In this document: one piece after another, positions 27,586-37,159 of the stretch
How positions within the stretch are numbered: the stretch's first letter is position 1
Layout of the letters: every line of letters starts with the position of its first letter
Source of the DNA: Cupriavidus numazuensis
GTDB taxonomy: Bacteria; Pseudomonadota; Gammaproteobacteria; Burkholderiales; Burkholderiaceae
Direction of reading: 5' to 3'
Assembly: GCF_905397435.1 (NCBI RefSeq)
Contig: NZ_CAJPVI010000001.1
Span: 1 to 64,000, forward strand
Length of the DNA stretch: 64,000 bases
Made by a program: the position numbers and the translations under genes
Notes under the pieces: model-generated
Database searches by the model: none
Told to the model about the DNA's origin: nothing
The model's input: only the letters and a program-made list of their open reading frames with translations

Positions 27586-27975
27586 TCAGCCATTGTGCTG
27601 CACCCATTGGCGTGCCCATGCGATGGTTGCCACGCGCGCTTCTTCCGGTGTCGGATACGTCGTGGGCGGTGAGCCGCCTTCCAGCGCGACGGCGCCGGAA
27701 TCCCAGATATCGCAGACGCCGCGAAACCGGCTGGCCCCGAGCGCATGGCAAAACACATGAATCACGAAACCGCGGTATTCGACGATGTCGGTGGCCGCTT
27801 CCGGCAACGGCTCGGGGTCCACTGCCTGTTCTTGCTCCGCAAGCACGGCAGCGGCCATGCCCGCACCGGCATCGCGACGCACACCGTTCGCCAGCCACGC
27901 GCCGAGGCACGCCACTGCGGCACCGGACAGCAAACCCAGCCCAAACCAGCAGGCCCTGTTATGACAATGCGCCAT
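27586..27975 (-). CDS. Small membrane-anchored hypothetical protein
   Basis: A 129-residue protein with an N-terminal hydrophobic helix (about residues 8-28: WFGLGLLSGAAVACLGAWL), then a linker, and a compact domain from YRGFVIHV through CDIWDSG and SPPTTYPTPEEARVATIAWARQWV. The charge pattern suggests the helix is an anchor with the domain in the periplasm. The start at 27975 is supported by AAGGGGG upstream; a longer frame to 28077 has no such site. No named family was recognised. The gene diverges from the LexA-box gene. Confidence 0.6.
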   Translation of the reverse strand: MAHCHNRACWFGLGLLSGAAVACLGAWLANGVRRDAGAGMAAAVLAEQEQAVDPEPLPEAATDIVEYRGFVIHVFCHALGASRFRGVCDIWDSGAVALEGGSPPTTYPTPEEARVATIAWARQWVQHNG

Positions 27976-28131
27976 GGCTGCCCCCTTGGATTCACGGAGC
28001 GACGTGGAGCGGCGTTCGTCCCCCTTGTGGTTCAGGTTATACCAAAGCCGGAAACACAGTCGCCGCAATGGCAGCATTCGTCACTTCAATGCCGCGCGCA
28101 AAGGAGATGACGCACGCGTTCCTGGCATTTA

Positions 28132-28151
28132 TACTGTATATTCATACAGTA
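28132..28151. promoter_or_regulatory. LexA operator (SOS box)
   Basis: The 20-bp site TACTG-N10-CAGTA has perfect arms (CTGT-N8-ACAG core at 28134-28149) and an AT-rich centre, matching the classical LexA consensus of proteobacteria. It ends 17 bp before the start codon of the downstream 86-residue gene, so LexA bound here would cover its promoter or block initiation. Overlapping TATACT (28130-28135) and TATATT sequences could act as the -10. Confidence 0.75.
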
Positions 28152-28168
28152 TTCACAAAGGCACTACC

Positions 28169-28429
28169 ATGCCGCTCTATCAATCCGATTCCATCTTGCT
28201 GGAAGCGCACTACTTCGGTGACGATGCGGAGTACATGCGCCTGCCTTGCGCAAACGTCAGCGTCGGCAACGGCGCCATCGTCGTGCAGGGCATCGAGCCG
28301 AGGCAACTGCAAGGCTTGCGCTGGACGCCCGACTTCCTGTCGTTCGACGCGAGCGGCAACCACCACCGCTACCCGGTCGGCCGACCGGCCTTCATCGGCC
28401 CTGACCGCGCGCAATTTGCGCTGCTCTGA
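28169..28429 (+). CDS. Unknown 86-residue protein under a LexA box
   Basis: A small soluble protein, MPLYQSDSILLEAHYFGDD, with no cysteine cluster, membrane segment or signal peptide; its second half is rich in aromatics and prolines (WTPDFLSFD, HHRYPVGRPAFIGPDRAQFALL). The start at 28169 follows AAAGG. No family was recognised. Because a near-perfect LexA site overlaps its likely promoter, it is predicted to be induced by DNA damage. The next gene (DUF985/cupin-like) starts 21 bp later and may be co-induced. Confidence 0.65.
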   Translation: MPLYQSDSILLEAHYFGDDAEYMRLPCANVSVGNGAIVVQGIEPRQLQGLRWTPDFLSFDASGNHHRYPVGRPAFIGPDRAQFALL

Positions 28430-28450
28430 CGAAGCCCTCTCGCCGACACC

Positions 28451-28963
28451 ATGCAAGCTGACAGCACCGCTGATCGCCTGATCAAAGCCCTGGATCTGCA
28501 GCCCCATCCGGAAGGCGGCTATTTTCGCGAAACCTACCGAAGCGCGGAGAATATCCAATGCAGCGACGGCCGGCAGCGCAGCGCGTCGACTGCCATCTAC
28601 TACATGCTGCGCGACAACGATTTCTCCGCATGGCACCGCATCCGGTCGGATGAACTGTGGCACTTCCACGCCGGCACGCCGCTCGATGTGCATGTGCTGA
28701 GCGGCGACGGCAACCTTGTCACGCATCGGCTTGGCAATCCGCTGGAGCACCGCGGCGCGCTGTTTCAGGCCATGGTTCCAGCCAATCATTGGTTTGCTGC
28801 CGAACGCGTGCCATCAGGTGCGCAGGATTTTTCGCTGCTTGGTTGCACTGTTGCCCCGGGGTTCGAGTTCACTGAATTCGAGCTGGCAGATGCATCGGGG
28901 CTTGTGGCGATTTTTCCTCGTCAAACCAGCCTGATCCACCGGCTCTCACGTCGGCCTACGTGA
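28451..28963 (+). CDS. DUF985 / cupin_5-family protein
   Basis: A 170-residue cupin-fold protein. The opening LDLQPHPEGGYFRETYRS and the strands around STAIYYML, WHRIRSDELWHFHAGTPLDVHVL and LGCTVAPGFEFTEFELAD match the DUF985 family, which adopts a cupin barrel and has no assigned reaction. Potential metal ligands are the histidines of WHRI and WHFHAG. It begins 21 bp after the LexA-box gene on the same strand, suggesting a two-gene unit. Confidence 0.82.
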   Translation: MQADSTADRLIKALDLQPHPEGGYFRETYRSAENIQCSDGRQRSASTAIYYMLRDNDFSAWHRIRSDELWHFHAGTPLDVHVLSGDGNLVTHRLGNPLEHRGALFQAMVPANHWFAAERVPSGAQDFSLLGCTVAPGFEFTEFELADASGLVAIFPRQTSLIHRLSRRPT

Positions 28964-29011
28964 GCGTTAGTCGCGGTGCTACGATGGCCTGAAAGAGCCC
29001 CGGAGACGCCC

Positions 29012-29272
29012 ATGGTCCTGAAGCGCTATCACGAACTGCCTGCGGAAGAACGGGACGCTTTTGAAGCCGCCTGTGCGCGGCATGGTTTTGTTGTCGAAGA
29101 CTTTGAGGTGACGGTGGACGATGATGGGTCTGACGCGCAGCGGACCATCAGCGTTGGGCGCGTGGTGGGAAGTCAGTTCGAGCGGTACGCGAGGGCCGAT
29201 GGCGCAGCTTGGGTTGGACGCTTCGAACGCGACCTGGCTGGCGATGTGTTTGGGTTTCCGTTGGCGGATTGA
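29012..29272 (+). CDS. Hypothetical 86-residue protein
   Basis: MVLKRYHELPAEERDAFEAACARHGF...: a small acidic soluble protein. The start at 29012 is supported by CGGAG 8 nt upstream. It reads well as a compact alpha/beta protein with YARADGAAWVGRFERDLAGDVFG at the end. No family was recognised. It lies 48 bp after the cupin gene on the same strand and could belong to that unit. Confidence 0.6.
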   Translation: MVLKRYHELPAEERDAFEAACARHGFVVEDFEVTVDDDGSDAQRTISVGRVVGSQFERYARADGAAWVGRFERDLAGDVFGFPLAD

Positions 29273-29452
29273 GCGGTGAGCCAACATCGCTTTCCTGACC
29301 GCACCTCGTCATCCTGCATGACATACAACAAGCAGGATTGGATGCAAGCCCTTCACGCTGAGGCATAGTACCTCCAGCACACCATCGCCTACAGTAGTTC
29401 CTATCGGTCTGCACACAGGGCATGGAGCCCCTTTGCCGCCAGGAGAACAGCC

Positions 29453-31000
29453 GTGGGAAAACTGCAAGATCGTCGCCGCTTCCTCGGTGCTGCGCTCAGT
29501 GGCGTGCTGGCCCCTGCCTTGCCAGCCTGCGGCGGCGATGGCGATTCCCAATCCTCGCCCGGATCCGTCCCCGAAGCGCAGATCACTCAGGCCATCGCCC
29601 AGGTCGACACGCTGGCCGCCAACCTGATGAGCGCTTCCGGTGTGCCCGGCATGGCGGTTGCCGTGGTCCGCGGCAACCAGACCGTGTACGCCAAGGGCTT
29701 TGGTCGCCGGCTGGTGACCGACCCCGCTCCCGTCGATGCCGACACCGTGTTCCAACTCGCCTCGGTGTCCAAACCCATCGGCGCTACGGTAGTGGCGCGC
29801 CAGGTCGGGCGCGGCAGCATCCAGTGGGATACGCCGGTCATCAAGCATTTGCCATGGTTCGCTCTGTCGGATGCCGAAACTACCGAGGCCGTGACCGTCG
29901 GCGACCTCTATGCGCATCGTTCCGGCCTGCCCGACCATGCCGGCGACCGGCTCGAAGATATGGGCTACGATCGCCGCGAAGTACTCACGCGCCTGCGCTT
30001 CCTGCCGCTGCATCCGCTGCGCGCGGTCTACGAGTACACCAACTTCGGCATGACCGCCGCAGCCGAGGCCGTGGCGACCGCGGCCGGCATCGACTGGGCC
30101 ACGCTATCGGAGCAGGCCATCTACCAGCCACTGGGCATGGCGCGTACCAGCTCACGCTACGCCGACTTTGCCGCGCGCGACAACCGGGCACTCGGCCACG
30201 TGAAGGTCAATGGCAGTTGGGTGCAAGGCATGGGAACCATGCCGGATGCGCAATCGCCTGCGGGCGGAGTCAGTTCTTCAGTCAACGACATGGCGAAATG
30301 GCTGATCATGCTGCTGGCCAAGGGTGAGTACGCCGGCCAGCGCATCGTCGATGCTGCAGCACTGGCACCCGCGCTGGAGCAGCAGATGCAAAGCAGTCCG
30401 CCCGTCAATGGCCGCCCGGCGGGATATTACGGCTATGGCTTCAACGTCGGCACGACCGAGCTGGGCCTGACTTCCTACAACCATTCAGGCGCCTTCGCGG
30501 TGGGCGCGGCCACCAGCTTTACCGCAGTGCCGCCGCTGAACCTGGCCATCGTCACCCTGACCAACGGCTACCCAATCGGCATCCCTGAGACGTTGAATGC
30601 GCAATTCCTCGACCTAGTCCAGTATGGCGCCTTCCGCCGCGACTGGAGCGCGATCTTCACCGAGGCCTTTGCGCCGCTGCTTGTGCCCGAGGGCCGGCTG
30701 GTGGGCCAGTCGCCGCCGGCCAGCCCGTTGCCGGCGCGCGCGCTATCCACCTACGCAGGCATCTATGCCAACGACTACTATGGGCCGCTGCAGGTCGCCG
30801 AGCAAAGCGGCACGCTCGTGATGACGCTCGGTGCCAGGCCCCTCACCTTGCCGCTGACCCACTTGGACGGCGATGTCTTTACCTTCACGCTCCACAACGA
30901 GAACGCGACGCCGGGCACTATCTCGCGCGCAGCGTTTGCCAGCGACCGGGTGTGGCTCGAGTACTACGACCACGAGGGGCTTGGGGTCTTCACCCGCTGA
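29453..31000 (+). CDS. Serine hydrolase of the beta-lactamase class C / esterase family, exported lipoprotein
   Basis: A 515-residue exported enzyme. The N-terminus holds a twin-arginine-like motif (DRRRFLGAAL) and a lipobox LPAC with Cys26, predicting Tat export and lipidation. The catalytic domain has the S-x-x-K nucleophile motif at Ser104-Lys107 (SVSKPIG), the Y-x-N motif in YEYTNFG and a HxG-like motif in YNHSGAFAVG. Such proteins may be esterases, DD-peptidases or beta-lactam hydrolases; I cannot decide. The C-terminal 100 residues form an extra beta-rich domain. The start is GTG at 29453, with AGGAG 7-8 nt upstream. Confidence 0.85.
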   Translation: MGKLQDRRRFLGAALSGVLAPALPACGGDGDSQSSPGSVPEAQITQAIAQVDTLAANLMSASGVPGMAVAVVRGNQTVYAKGFGRRLVTDPAPVDADTVFQLASVSKPIGATVVARQVGRGSIQWDTPVIKHLPWFALSDAETTEAVTVGDLYAHRSGLPDHAGDRLEDMGYDRREVLTRLRFLPLHPLRAVYEYTNFGMTAAAEAVATAAGIDWATLSEQAIYQPLGMARTSSRYADFAARDNRALGHVKVNGSWVQGMGTMPDAQSPAGGVSSSVNDMAKWLIMLLAKGEYAGQRIVDAAALAPALEQQMQSSPPVNGRPAGYYGYGFNVGTTELGLTSYNHSGAFAVGAATSFTAVPPLNLAIVTLTNGYPIGIPETLNAQFLDLVQYGAFRRDWSAIFTEAFAPLLVPEGRLVGQSPPASPLPARALSTYAGIYANDYYGPLQVAEQSGTLVMTLGARPLTLPLTHLDGDVFTFTLHNENATPGTISRAAFASDRVWLEYYDHEGLGVFTR

Positions 31001-31424
31001 GACTTGCGTTGCAGGCGCGCTCCTTTCTCGTTTGCGCCAATTCTCGTACACGCACCCCATTCCCCTGCGGATCGTGCCGCATAGTCAATGAGCACGCTGA
31101 GGTGGTGGCCGGCAATGTGTCGATTCGCTTCCGTCGGGCCTTTGCGTCGCGATGGTAAATGCGTTTTCCCGACGCTCGATTAATCGATGATTGAGCCGGA
31201 AAAAATCCATTAAATGCGCGGGCGCGTGAATGGGCCACTATGAGCGCCTTGCGTAAATCACCGTCTCGCAGATGGCCGAGGAGTACCGCGTTGCGGTCGC
31301 ACACGTGAGATCGCCACGCGACTGGGCATTGGTGGAAGCGCAGCCTGCGTAGGCTCACTCATCGACAATGGCGCCACGAGCTGAGAAAGGCGGCGAAGTT
31401 AGACAAACCTGCCGAAGATAGACA
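31001..31424. other. Decayed intergenic region next to tRNA-Pro
   Basis: 424 bp without an intact gene. It contains a 12-bp perfect palindrome TCGATTAATCGA (31176-31187), a short frame with a helix-turn-helix-like segment (see 31250-31384) and two TAGACAAA words near 31401-31426. The texture is unlike the compact intergenic gaps elsewhere and suggests remnants of a lost element. Confidence 0.4.
31250..31384 (+). pseudogene. Possible recombinase C-terminal remnant
   Basis: A short frame ending at the TGA at 31382 contains GRTREIATRLGIGGSAA, which resembles the helix-turn-helix at the C-terminus of serine recombinases (pattern EIA-x-x-LGIG-x-x-S). It is preceded by an in-frame stop, and no start or catalytic domain is visible, so at best it is a fragment. 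The match rests on a short motif and may be chance. Confidence 0.25.
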
Positions 31425-31456
31425 AAAGGCCTGACAGGTAAAACCTGTCAGGCCTT
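31425..31456 (-). terminator. Terminator of tRNA-Pro
   Basis: A 14-bp stem AAGGCCTGACAGGT with its complement and a 4-nt loop, followed on the minus strand by TTTTGTC, lies 9 nt beyond the tRNA-Pro 3' end. Confidence 0.88.
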
Positions 31457-31464
31457 CTATTTAC

Positions 31465-31541
<77 letters not shown>

Positions 31542-31596
31542 AAGAAAAAGATTATAGCAGACGCATTTCCCCGCTGACCAGCCGTGCTGCTGAAAT

Positions 31597-32028
31597 TTAT
31601 GTGCGCCGCACGATCTGCTGAAGCTGTGCGAGCAGGTGCTGGACGTCGACGAGTTCACCTCGAAGACTGGTGATATCCACCGACGGCACCGACGTCTTCG
31701 CCGTGGTCTCCACAGCCACTTCTTCTGTCTCTGCCGCGGCATGATGATGCGCGTGCCGCCCTTCATCCAGCCGATTGCGCGCACCATTGATCGTGAAGCC
31801 CTGCTCGTACAGCAGCTCCCGAATGCGACGGATCAGCAGGACTTCATGATGCTGGTAATAGCGCCGGTTGCCCCTGCGCTTGACCGGCTTGAGCTGGGTG
31901 AATTCCTGCTCCCAGTAGCGCAATACGTGCGGCTTGACTGCGCACAGTTCGCTGACTTCACCGATGGTGAAGTAACGCTTGGCGGGAATGGGCGGCAGCG
32001 CTATGCGCTCGCTGGATTTGTCCGACAT
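31597..32028 (-). CDS. MerR-family transcriptional regulator
   Basis: A 143-residue protein with an N-terminal MerR-type winged helix (RYFTIGEVSELCAVKPHVLRYWEQEF, then RRGNRRYYQHHEVLLIRRI) and a C-terminal coiled-coil/leucine-rich stretch (VDVQHLLAQLQQIV) for dimerisation. No cysteines for metal sensing are present in the effector region. It is the conserved MerR gene found beside ihfA and pheT in many beta- and gammaproteobacteria. It lies 127 bp downstream of ihfA. Its target is unknown. Confidence 0.92.
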   Translation of the reverse strand: MSDKSSERIALPPIPAKRYFTIGEVSELCAVKPHVLRYWEQEFTQLKPVKRRGNRRYYQHHEVLLIRRIRELLYEQGFTINGARNRLDEGRHAHHHAAAETEEVAVETTAKTSVPSVDITSLRGELVDVQHLLAQLQQIVRRT

Positions 32029-32155
32029 GAGTGGTGTAGACAGGCGTCAGGCCATGCCGGTCGGTTTGAGTTGGCGCGTCGATCCGCGCGCCATGAAGCA
32101 TACAGACGCCTGCTGTGCCAAGCAATCCGCCGTTGGGGTGATCCCGGCCGGTCGG

Positions 32156-32572
32156 TCAGCCTGGTACGTCCAGGCCCGCACGCTCCTCCACCAGGCTCTT
32201 GAGCTTCTGGCTTGCGTGGAATGTCACGACGCGGCGCGCGGTGATGGGAATGACTTCACCGGTCTTCGGATTGCGGCCGGGGCGTTGCGGCTTGTCGCGC
32301 AACTGGAAGTTGCCGAAGCCGGAGAGCTTGACGCTATCGCCATGCTCCAGCGCTTCGCGAATGACGTCGAAGAAGGCTTCGACCATGTCCTTCGATTCGC
32401 GTTTGTTGAGGCCCACCTGGTCGAACAGCATTTCGGCGAGTTCGGCCTTGGTCAGCGTCGGCACCTCGGTGGCGCGGTTTTCCGGCATGGAGTCGTCGCG
32501 GGAGGAAGCCTGCCGGTCGCTCATCTCGCCCAAAGCTGCTGCGGTCATGGAGTTCGCGTCTCGATCTTTCAT
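32156..32572 (-). CDS. ihfA: Integration host factor, alpha subunit
   Basis: A 138-residue DNA-bending protein of the HU/IHF family that pairs with IhfB. The core ([33 protein letters not shown] ... [35 protein letters not shown]) is unmistakable, including the [13 protein letters not shown]-intercalating arm. The N-terminus carries about 38 extra residues compared with the 99-residue E. coli protein. Internal ATGs at 32548 and 32488 would shorten it; the former has a GAGACGCG stretch upstream, so the true start is uncertain. It is 80 bp downstream of pheT. Confidence 0.95.
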   Translation of the reverse strand: MKDRDANSMTAAALGEMSDRQASSRDDSMPENRATEVPTLTKAELAEMLFDQVGLNKRESKDMVEAFFDVIREALEHGDSVKLSGFGNFQLRDKPQRPGRNPKTGEVIPITARRVVTFHASQKLKSLVEERAGLDVPG

Positions 32573-32652
32573 GTCGATCGCTCAAGGAATTCTGTCTGGC
32601 GATCCGCCCGGGTGCACTGCCCGGGCGCCCTGTCTGTGGTACGTGCTGGTGG

Positions 32653-35100
32653 TCAGCCGCGCAGGCGGGCCTGGAAGGCTTCGCCCAATGCTTCGACCAT
32701 GCAGCGCACCGCGCTGTCGACGGTCTCGTCCTGCAGGGTCGACCCAGTATCTTGCAAGGTCACCCGGAACGCAAGGCTTTTCTCGTCGGCCGCGATGGCG
32801 GCCGAAGCAGCCTTCGGACGGAACTCGTCGAACAGTACCAGGCTCTGGCAATAGCGGCCAAAGTCCTGCTTGTCGAGCGCTGCGCGCATGCTGTCAAGCA
32901 TGTCCTGCACGCGTACCGACTGCTTCACGACTACAGCCAGATCACGCACGGCGGCAGGGAACTTCGAGATCTCGGTGTAGCTCGGCAGGCCAGCTTCACG
33001 CAGCGCATCGAGCTGGAGTTCGAACAGTACAGGCGCCTGCGTCAGTTCATACTCCTGCAGCCAGCGCGGATGCATTTCGCCCACGACGCCGACCGGCTTG
33101 CCATCGATCAGCACGCGCGCTGCGCGGCCCGGGTGCAGCGCCGGATGTGCGACCGGTTCGAAGCGCGCGACGCGCGGATGGAACAGCGCTTCCACATCGC
33201 CCTTCACGTCGAAGAAATCGACGTTGCGCGTGGCGATGCCCCACTGCTCTTCGAAGGCGGGACCGTAGGCGATACCGGCAGCCATCATCGGTTGATGGTA
33301 GCCGGCCACCGTCAGGCCGCCGTCCTTCACATCGGCATCGCGATGAAAGACACGGCCGACTTCGAACAGGCGCACACGTGCAGCCTTGCGGTTCAGGTTG
33401 TAGCGCACCTTGTCGAGCAGGCCGCCGATCAGCGAGGACCGCATTACCGCAAGCTGGCTCGCGATGGGGTTCAACAGGCGGATCGGGTTGTCATTGGCGG
33501 CGAAGTCTCGCTCCCACTTCTCCTCAACGAAAGCGAAGTTGATGACTTCCTGATAGTCGCGCGCGGCCAGCGCATGGCGCACTACGTGCGTGGAGCGGCG
33601 GCCTTCGTTGGTCGGGCGCATCTCGCTCTCCGCCACGGGCGGGCGCGCGGCAATGCGCTCGAAGCCGTAGATGCGCGCGACTTCTTCGATCAGGTCTTCT
33701 TCGATCTCGATGTCGAAGCGATAGCTCGGCGGCGTGACCTCGAACACTTCGCCTTCGGCACCTTGCGAGCGCATGAACGGAAGCTGCAGGCGCTGGAACA
33801 CATCGGCCACGACGGCCGACGACAGCTCGATGCCGAGCACACGTTCGGCCCGCGCCAGACGCAGACTGACGGGCTTGCGCTGCGGCAGGTTGACGATGTG
33901 ATCGTCAACCGGACCGGCCTGACCACCGCAGATCTCGAGGATCAGCGCGGTGATGCGTTCGATATGCTCAACCGTCGTCGCATAGTCCACGCCGCGCTCG
34001 AAGCGATGCGCCGCATCGGTCGAGAAGTTGTAGCGGCGCGCACGGCCCTGGATGGCCGATGGCCACCAGAACGCAGCTTCCAGATAGATGTTAGTCGTGT
34101 CCAGCGTCACAGCGGTGCTGTCGCCGCCCATGATGCCGGCCAGGCTCTCGATCTCCTTGTCGTCGGCGATCACGCCGACCTGCTCGTCCACCTCGATGGT
34201 GTTGCCGTTCAGCAGCTTGATCTGTTCGCCCTTGCGGCCCCAGCGCACGTCGAGCCCGCCGTGGATCTTGTCCAGGTCGAACACGTGCGACGGGCGGCCC
34301 AGCTCGAGCATCACGTAGTTGGAGATATCCACCATCGCCGAGATGCTGCGCTGGCCCGAGCGCTCCAGGCGCTGCACCATCCAGGCCGGCGTGGCCGCGC
34401 GCGCATTCACGCCGCGGATCACACGGCCCGAGAAGCGGCCGCACAGGTCGGGCGCCGACACCTTTACCGGCAGCTTGTCGTCAATGGTGACCGCCACGGG
34501 CTTCATGTCCGGCAGCGTCAGCGCGGCGCCAGTCAGGGCCGACACTTCACGCGCCACGCCGTGGATCGACAGGCAGTCAGCCTTGTTCGGCGTCAGCTTG
34601 ATGATGAAGACCTGATCGTCGAGATCCAGGTATTCGCGGATGTTCTGGCCGACAGGCGCATCTTCCGGCAGCACCAGCAGGCCGCCATGGTCTTCCGACA
34701 GCTTCAGCTCGCGCGCCGAGCACAGCATGCCGTAGCTCTCCACGCCGCGCAGCTTGCCAACCTTGATTTCGAACGGCTTGCCATCCGGCTCAGCCGGCGG
34801 CAGCACGGCGCCAACCAATGCGCACGGCACCTTGATGCCGGGCTTGACGTTGGGCGCGCCGCAAACGATCTGCAGCGTCTCGCCGGTGCCGGCATCGACC
34901 TGGCACACGTTGAGGCGGTCTGCATTGGGATGGCGCTCGGTCGACAGCACGTGTGCGACCACGATCTTGTCGAACGGCGGCGCGACCGGGCCGACCTCTT
35001 CCACTTCGAGCCCGGCCATGGTCAGGCTGTGCGACAGCGCGTCGGTGGAGATCTTTTCAGGGTTGGCGAAGGTGCGAAGCCAGGATTCCGAGAATTGCAT
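32653..35100 (-). CDS. pheT: Phenylalanyl-tRNA synthetase beta subunit
   Basis: An 815-residue subunit of the heterotetrameric class II enzyme that charges tRNA-Phe. Domains in order: the N-terminal tRNA-binding (EMAP-like) domain at about 40-150, the B3/B4 editing module at about 200-400, B5 and the core, and the C-terminal ferredoxin-like anticodon-binding domain ([22 protein letters not shown]) in the last 95 residues. Slightly longer than E. coli PheT (795). It begins 60 bp after pheS. Confidence 0.97.
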   Translation of the reverse strand: MQFSESWLRTFANPEKISTDALSHSLTMAGLEVEEVGPVAPPFDKIVVAHVLSTERHPNADRLNVCQVDAGTGETLQIVCGAPNVKPGIKVPCALVGAVLPPAEPDGKPFEIKVGKLRGVESYGMLCSARELKLSEDHGGLLVLPEDAPVGQNIREYLDLDDQVFIIKLTPNKADCLSIHGVAREVSALTGAALTLPDMKPVAVTIDDKLPVKVSAPDLCGRFSGRVIRGVNARAATPAWMVQRLERSGQRSISAMVDISNYVMLELGRPSHVFDLDKIHGGLDVRWGRKGEQIKLLNGNTIEVDEQVGVIADDKEIESLAGIMGGDSTAVTLDTTNIYLEAAFWWPSAIQGRARRYNFSTDAAHRFERGVDYATTVEHIERITALILEICGGQAGPVDDHIVNLPQRKPVSLRLARAERVLGIELSSAVVADVFQRLQLPFMRSQGAEGEVFEVTPPSYRFDIEIEEDLIEEVARIYGFERIAARPPVAESEMRPTNEGRRSTHVVRHALAARDYQEVINFAFVEEKWERDFAANDNPIRLLNPIASQLAVMRSSLIGGLLDKVRYNLNRKAARVRLFEVGRVFHRDADVKDGGLTVAGYHQPMMAAGIAYGPAFEEQWGIATRNVDFFDVKGDVEALFHPRVARFEPVAHPALHPGRAARVLIDGKPVGVVGEMHPRWLQEYELTQAPVLFELQLDALREAGLPSYTEISKFPAAVRDLAVVVKQSVRVQDMLDSMRAALDKQDFGRYCQSLVLFDEFRPKAASAAIAADEKSLAFRVTLQDTGSTLQDETVDSAVRCMVEALGEAFQARLRG

Positions 35101-35160
35101 GGCGCTTCTGATCCGGTAAGTATTCTGTGATGTCTTTGACGAAGGGCTGGGCGCGGCGCG

Positions 35161-36192
35161 TCAGGCGAACTGGCGCAGGAAACGCACGTCGCCTTCGAAG
35201 AACAGGCGCAGGTCGTGGATGCCATAGCGCAGCATCGTCAGGCGCTCGAGGCCCGAGCCGAACGCGAAGCCGATGTAGCGCTCCGGGTCCAGGCCCATAT
35301 TGCGCAGCACGTTCGGGTGCACCTGGCCGGACCCGGAGATCTCCAGCCACTTGCCGTTGCCGAACGCCATGTCGATCTCGGCCGATGGTTCCGTGAACGG
35401 GAAGTACGACGGGCGGAAACGCACCTGGATATCGTCGCGCTCGAAGAACTTGCGCAGGAAGTCGGTGTACACGCCCTTCAGGTCGGCAAAGCTCACGTCC
35501 TCGCCGATCCACAGGCCTTCGACCTGGTTGAACATCGGCGAGTGCGTGGCGTCGCTGTCGACGCGGTACGTGCGGCCGGGGCAGATCACCTTGATCGGCG
35601 GCATGGCTTTGCCGGCGTACTTCTCGACGTGCATCTTCGCGTAGCGCACCTGCATCGGGCTGGTGTGCGTGCGCAGCAGCAGGAGCTTGTCGTCGCTGTC
35701 GCGGCCGTCGATATAGAACGTGTCCTGCATCGAACGCGCCGGATGATTGTCCGGGTTGTTCAGCGCGGTGAAGTTCATCCAGTCCGTTTCGATCTCGGGG
35801 CCATCGGCCACATCGAAGCCGATCGAGCCGAAGATCTGTTCCACGCGTTCCCACGTGCGCATGACCGGGTGCAGGCTGCCGCGGCTGACTGCGCGGCCCG
35901 GCAGGGTCACGTCGATGGCTTCGGCGGACAGGCGCGCATTCATCAGCGCATCGGCCAGTGCCTGGCGGCGCGCCGTAAGCGCGGCTTCGACTTGCTGCTT
36001 GACTTGGTTGATGCGCGCGCCTTCAGCCTTGCGCGTTTCCGGGTCGAGCTTGCCGAGGCCCTTGAGCAGTTCGGTCAGCGCGCCGGTCTTGCCGAGGAAC
36101 CTGGCCTTCTCGTTTTCCAGCGTGGCGTTGTCGTTGGCGGCGGCGAAAGCGGCCTGGGCGTCGGCGACGATTTGATCCAGATCCTGAGACAT
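35161..36192 (-). CDS. pheS: Phenylalanyl-tRNA synthetase alpha subunit
   Basis: A 343-residue catalytic subunit. An N-terminal coiled coil (residues 1-85) precedes the class II catalytic core, with motif 2 at [25 protein letters not shown] and motif 3 at [18 protein letters not shown]. The start at 36192 (MSQDLDQIV) fits the family; a GTG in frame at 36276 would add 28 poor residues. There is no strong ribosome site. Two hairpins separate it from rplT. Confidence 0.96.
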   Translation of the reverse strand: MSQDLDQIVADAQAAFAAANDNATLENEKARFLGKTGALTELLKGLGKLDPETRKAEGARINQVKQQVEAALTARRQALADALMNARLSAEAIDVTLPGRAVSRGSLHPVMRTWERVEQIFGSIGFDVADGPEIETDWMNFTALNNPDNHPARSMQDTFYIDGRDSDDKLLLLRTHTSPMQVRYAKMHVEKYAGKAMPPIKVICPGRTYRVDSDATHSPMFNQVEGLWIGEDVSFADLKGVYTDFLRKFFERDDIQVRFRPSYFPFTEPSAEIDMAFGNGKWLEISGSGQVHPNVLRNMGLDPERYIGFAFGSGLERLTMLRYGIHDLRLFFEGDVRFLRQFA

Positions 36193-36326
36193 GGCGGTCG
36201 TGGAAATAGCTTGGCGCCGTGACGATGCAGCCGTCGCGGCGTGGGTTGGTGTTCGTTTCGAATGGCGTTTCGGCACTGCCCGCGGTGATGACTGCTAAGC
36301 AATCGCCGAAGCGGCATTCGAAAATG

Positions 36327-36354
36327 AAAACGGGGCCCCGTGAGAGCCCCGTTT
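36327..36354 (-). terminator. Terminator between rplT and pheS
   Basis: On the minus strand an inverted repeat of ACGGGGC/GCCCCGT is followed by a T-rich stretch (TTTTCATTTTC). It lies 59 bp after rplT. Part of transcription from the ribosomal genes may stop here before pheS; attenuation is possible, but I found no Phe-rich leader peptide. Confidence 0.6.
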
Positions 36355-36381
36355 CAGCAGACCTTGCGGTCGGTGCTTGCC

Positions 36382-36403
36382 CGGCAACCCCTACGGGTTG
36401 CCG
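36382..36403 (-). other. Second hairpin after rplT
   Basis: A 9-bp perfect stem CGGCAACCC / GGGTTGCCG with CTAC loop lies between the rplT stop codon and the terminator at 36327. It could be part of a stabilising or anti-terminator arrangement; no function is proven. Confidence 0.4.
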
Positions 36404-36412
36404 CAGCCGGCA

Positions 36413-36769
36413 TCAGGCAACGGTGGCTTTCACCTGGTTGACGATGGCGGCAAAGGCAGGCTTGTCGTGAATAGCCATGTCCGACAGCACCTTGCGGTCC
36501 AGTTCAATCGAGGCCTTCTTCAGACCGTTCATGAACACGCTGTAGGTCATGCCATGCTCACGCGTCGCGGCATTGATACGCGCAATCCAGAGAGCGCGGA
36601 ACACGCGCTTCTTGTTGCGGCGATCGCGGTACGCGTACTGGCCAGCACGCATGACCGCCTGCTTGGCGATACGGTAGACATTATTGCGACGGCCGCGGTA
36701 ACCCTTGGCAGCGTCGATGACTTTCTTGTGACGGGCCCGTGCAGTGACCCCACGCTTTACTCGAGGCAT
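36413..36769 (-). CDS. rplT: 50S ribosomal protein L20
   Basis: A 118-residue basic protein of the large subunit, starting [16 protein letters not shown] with the usual length. It has the conserved helical body ([36 protein letters not shown]). The start at 36769 is preceded by GGAG. In other bacteria L20 represses the infC-rpmI-rplT mRNA; whether it does so here is not shown. It is 27 bp downstream of rpmI. Confidence 0.98.
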
Positions 36770-36796
36770 GTAATTCTCCTTTCGTTTTCGTAAGGG

Positions 36797-36994
36797 TTAT
36801 GCGTAAGGCATCATCGCCCGCACCGACTTCAGGTTCGTCTCATGGACGTCCTGAGTACCGCGCAGGTGACGCTTGTTCTTGGTGGTCTTCTTGGTCAGGA
36901 TGTGACGCTTGAAGGCCTGGCCACGCTTGAACGAGCCATTCGGACGGGCAGTAAAGCGCTTGGAGGCGCTTTTCTTCGTCTTCATCTTCGGCAT
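36797..36994 (-). CDS. rpmI: 50S ribosomal protein L35
   Basis: A 65-residue basic protein, [20 protein letters not shown], with the family's usual length and Lys/Arg-rich sequence. The start at 36994 is internal to a longer open frame that has no family-like N-terminus. It lies between infC (165-bp gap) and rplT. Confidence 0.97.
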   Translation of the reverse strand: MPKMKTKKSASKRFTARPNGSFKRGQAFKRHILTKKTTKNKRHLRGTQDVHETNLKSVRAMMPYA

Positions 36995-37159
36995 GAAAAA
37001 CTCCAGCTCTATGACATGCATGCAGGTGGACGGCTGTCGCCGACGCTTGCAAGACCCGCATCCACTTGTTGTTGCACGGCGCCACAAGGGTTCCGCGCTA
37101 CTTCCACGCGACACAACGCCGGAATGCCTCGGCATCCCGGCCGCCGCATCGCGCAAAAA

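Noticed and set aside
32752..35130. A 792-residue plus-strand frame antisense to pheT
   Set aside because: Overlaps pheT entirely; composition and lack of motifs mark it as a shadow.
36193..36412. Phenylalanine leader peptide and attenuator before pheS
   Set aside because: Hairpins exist but no short Phe-rich open frame was found, so classical pheM-type attenuation is not supported.
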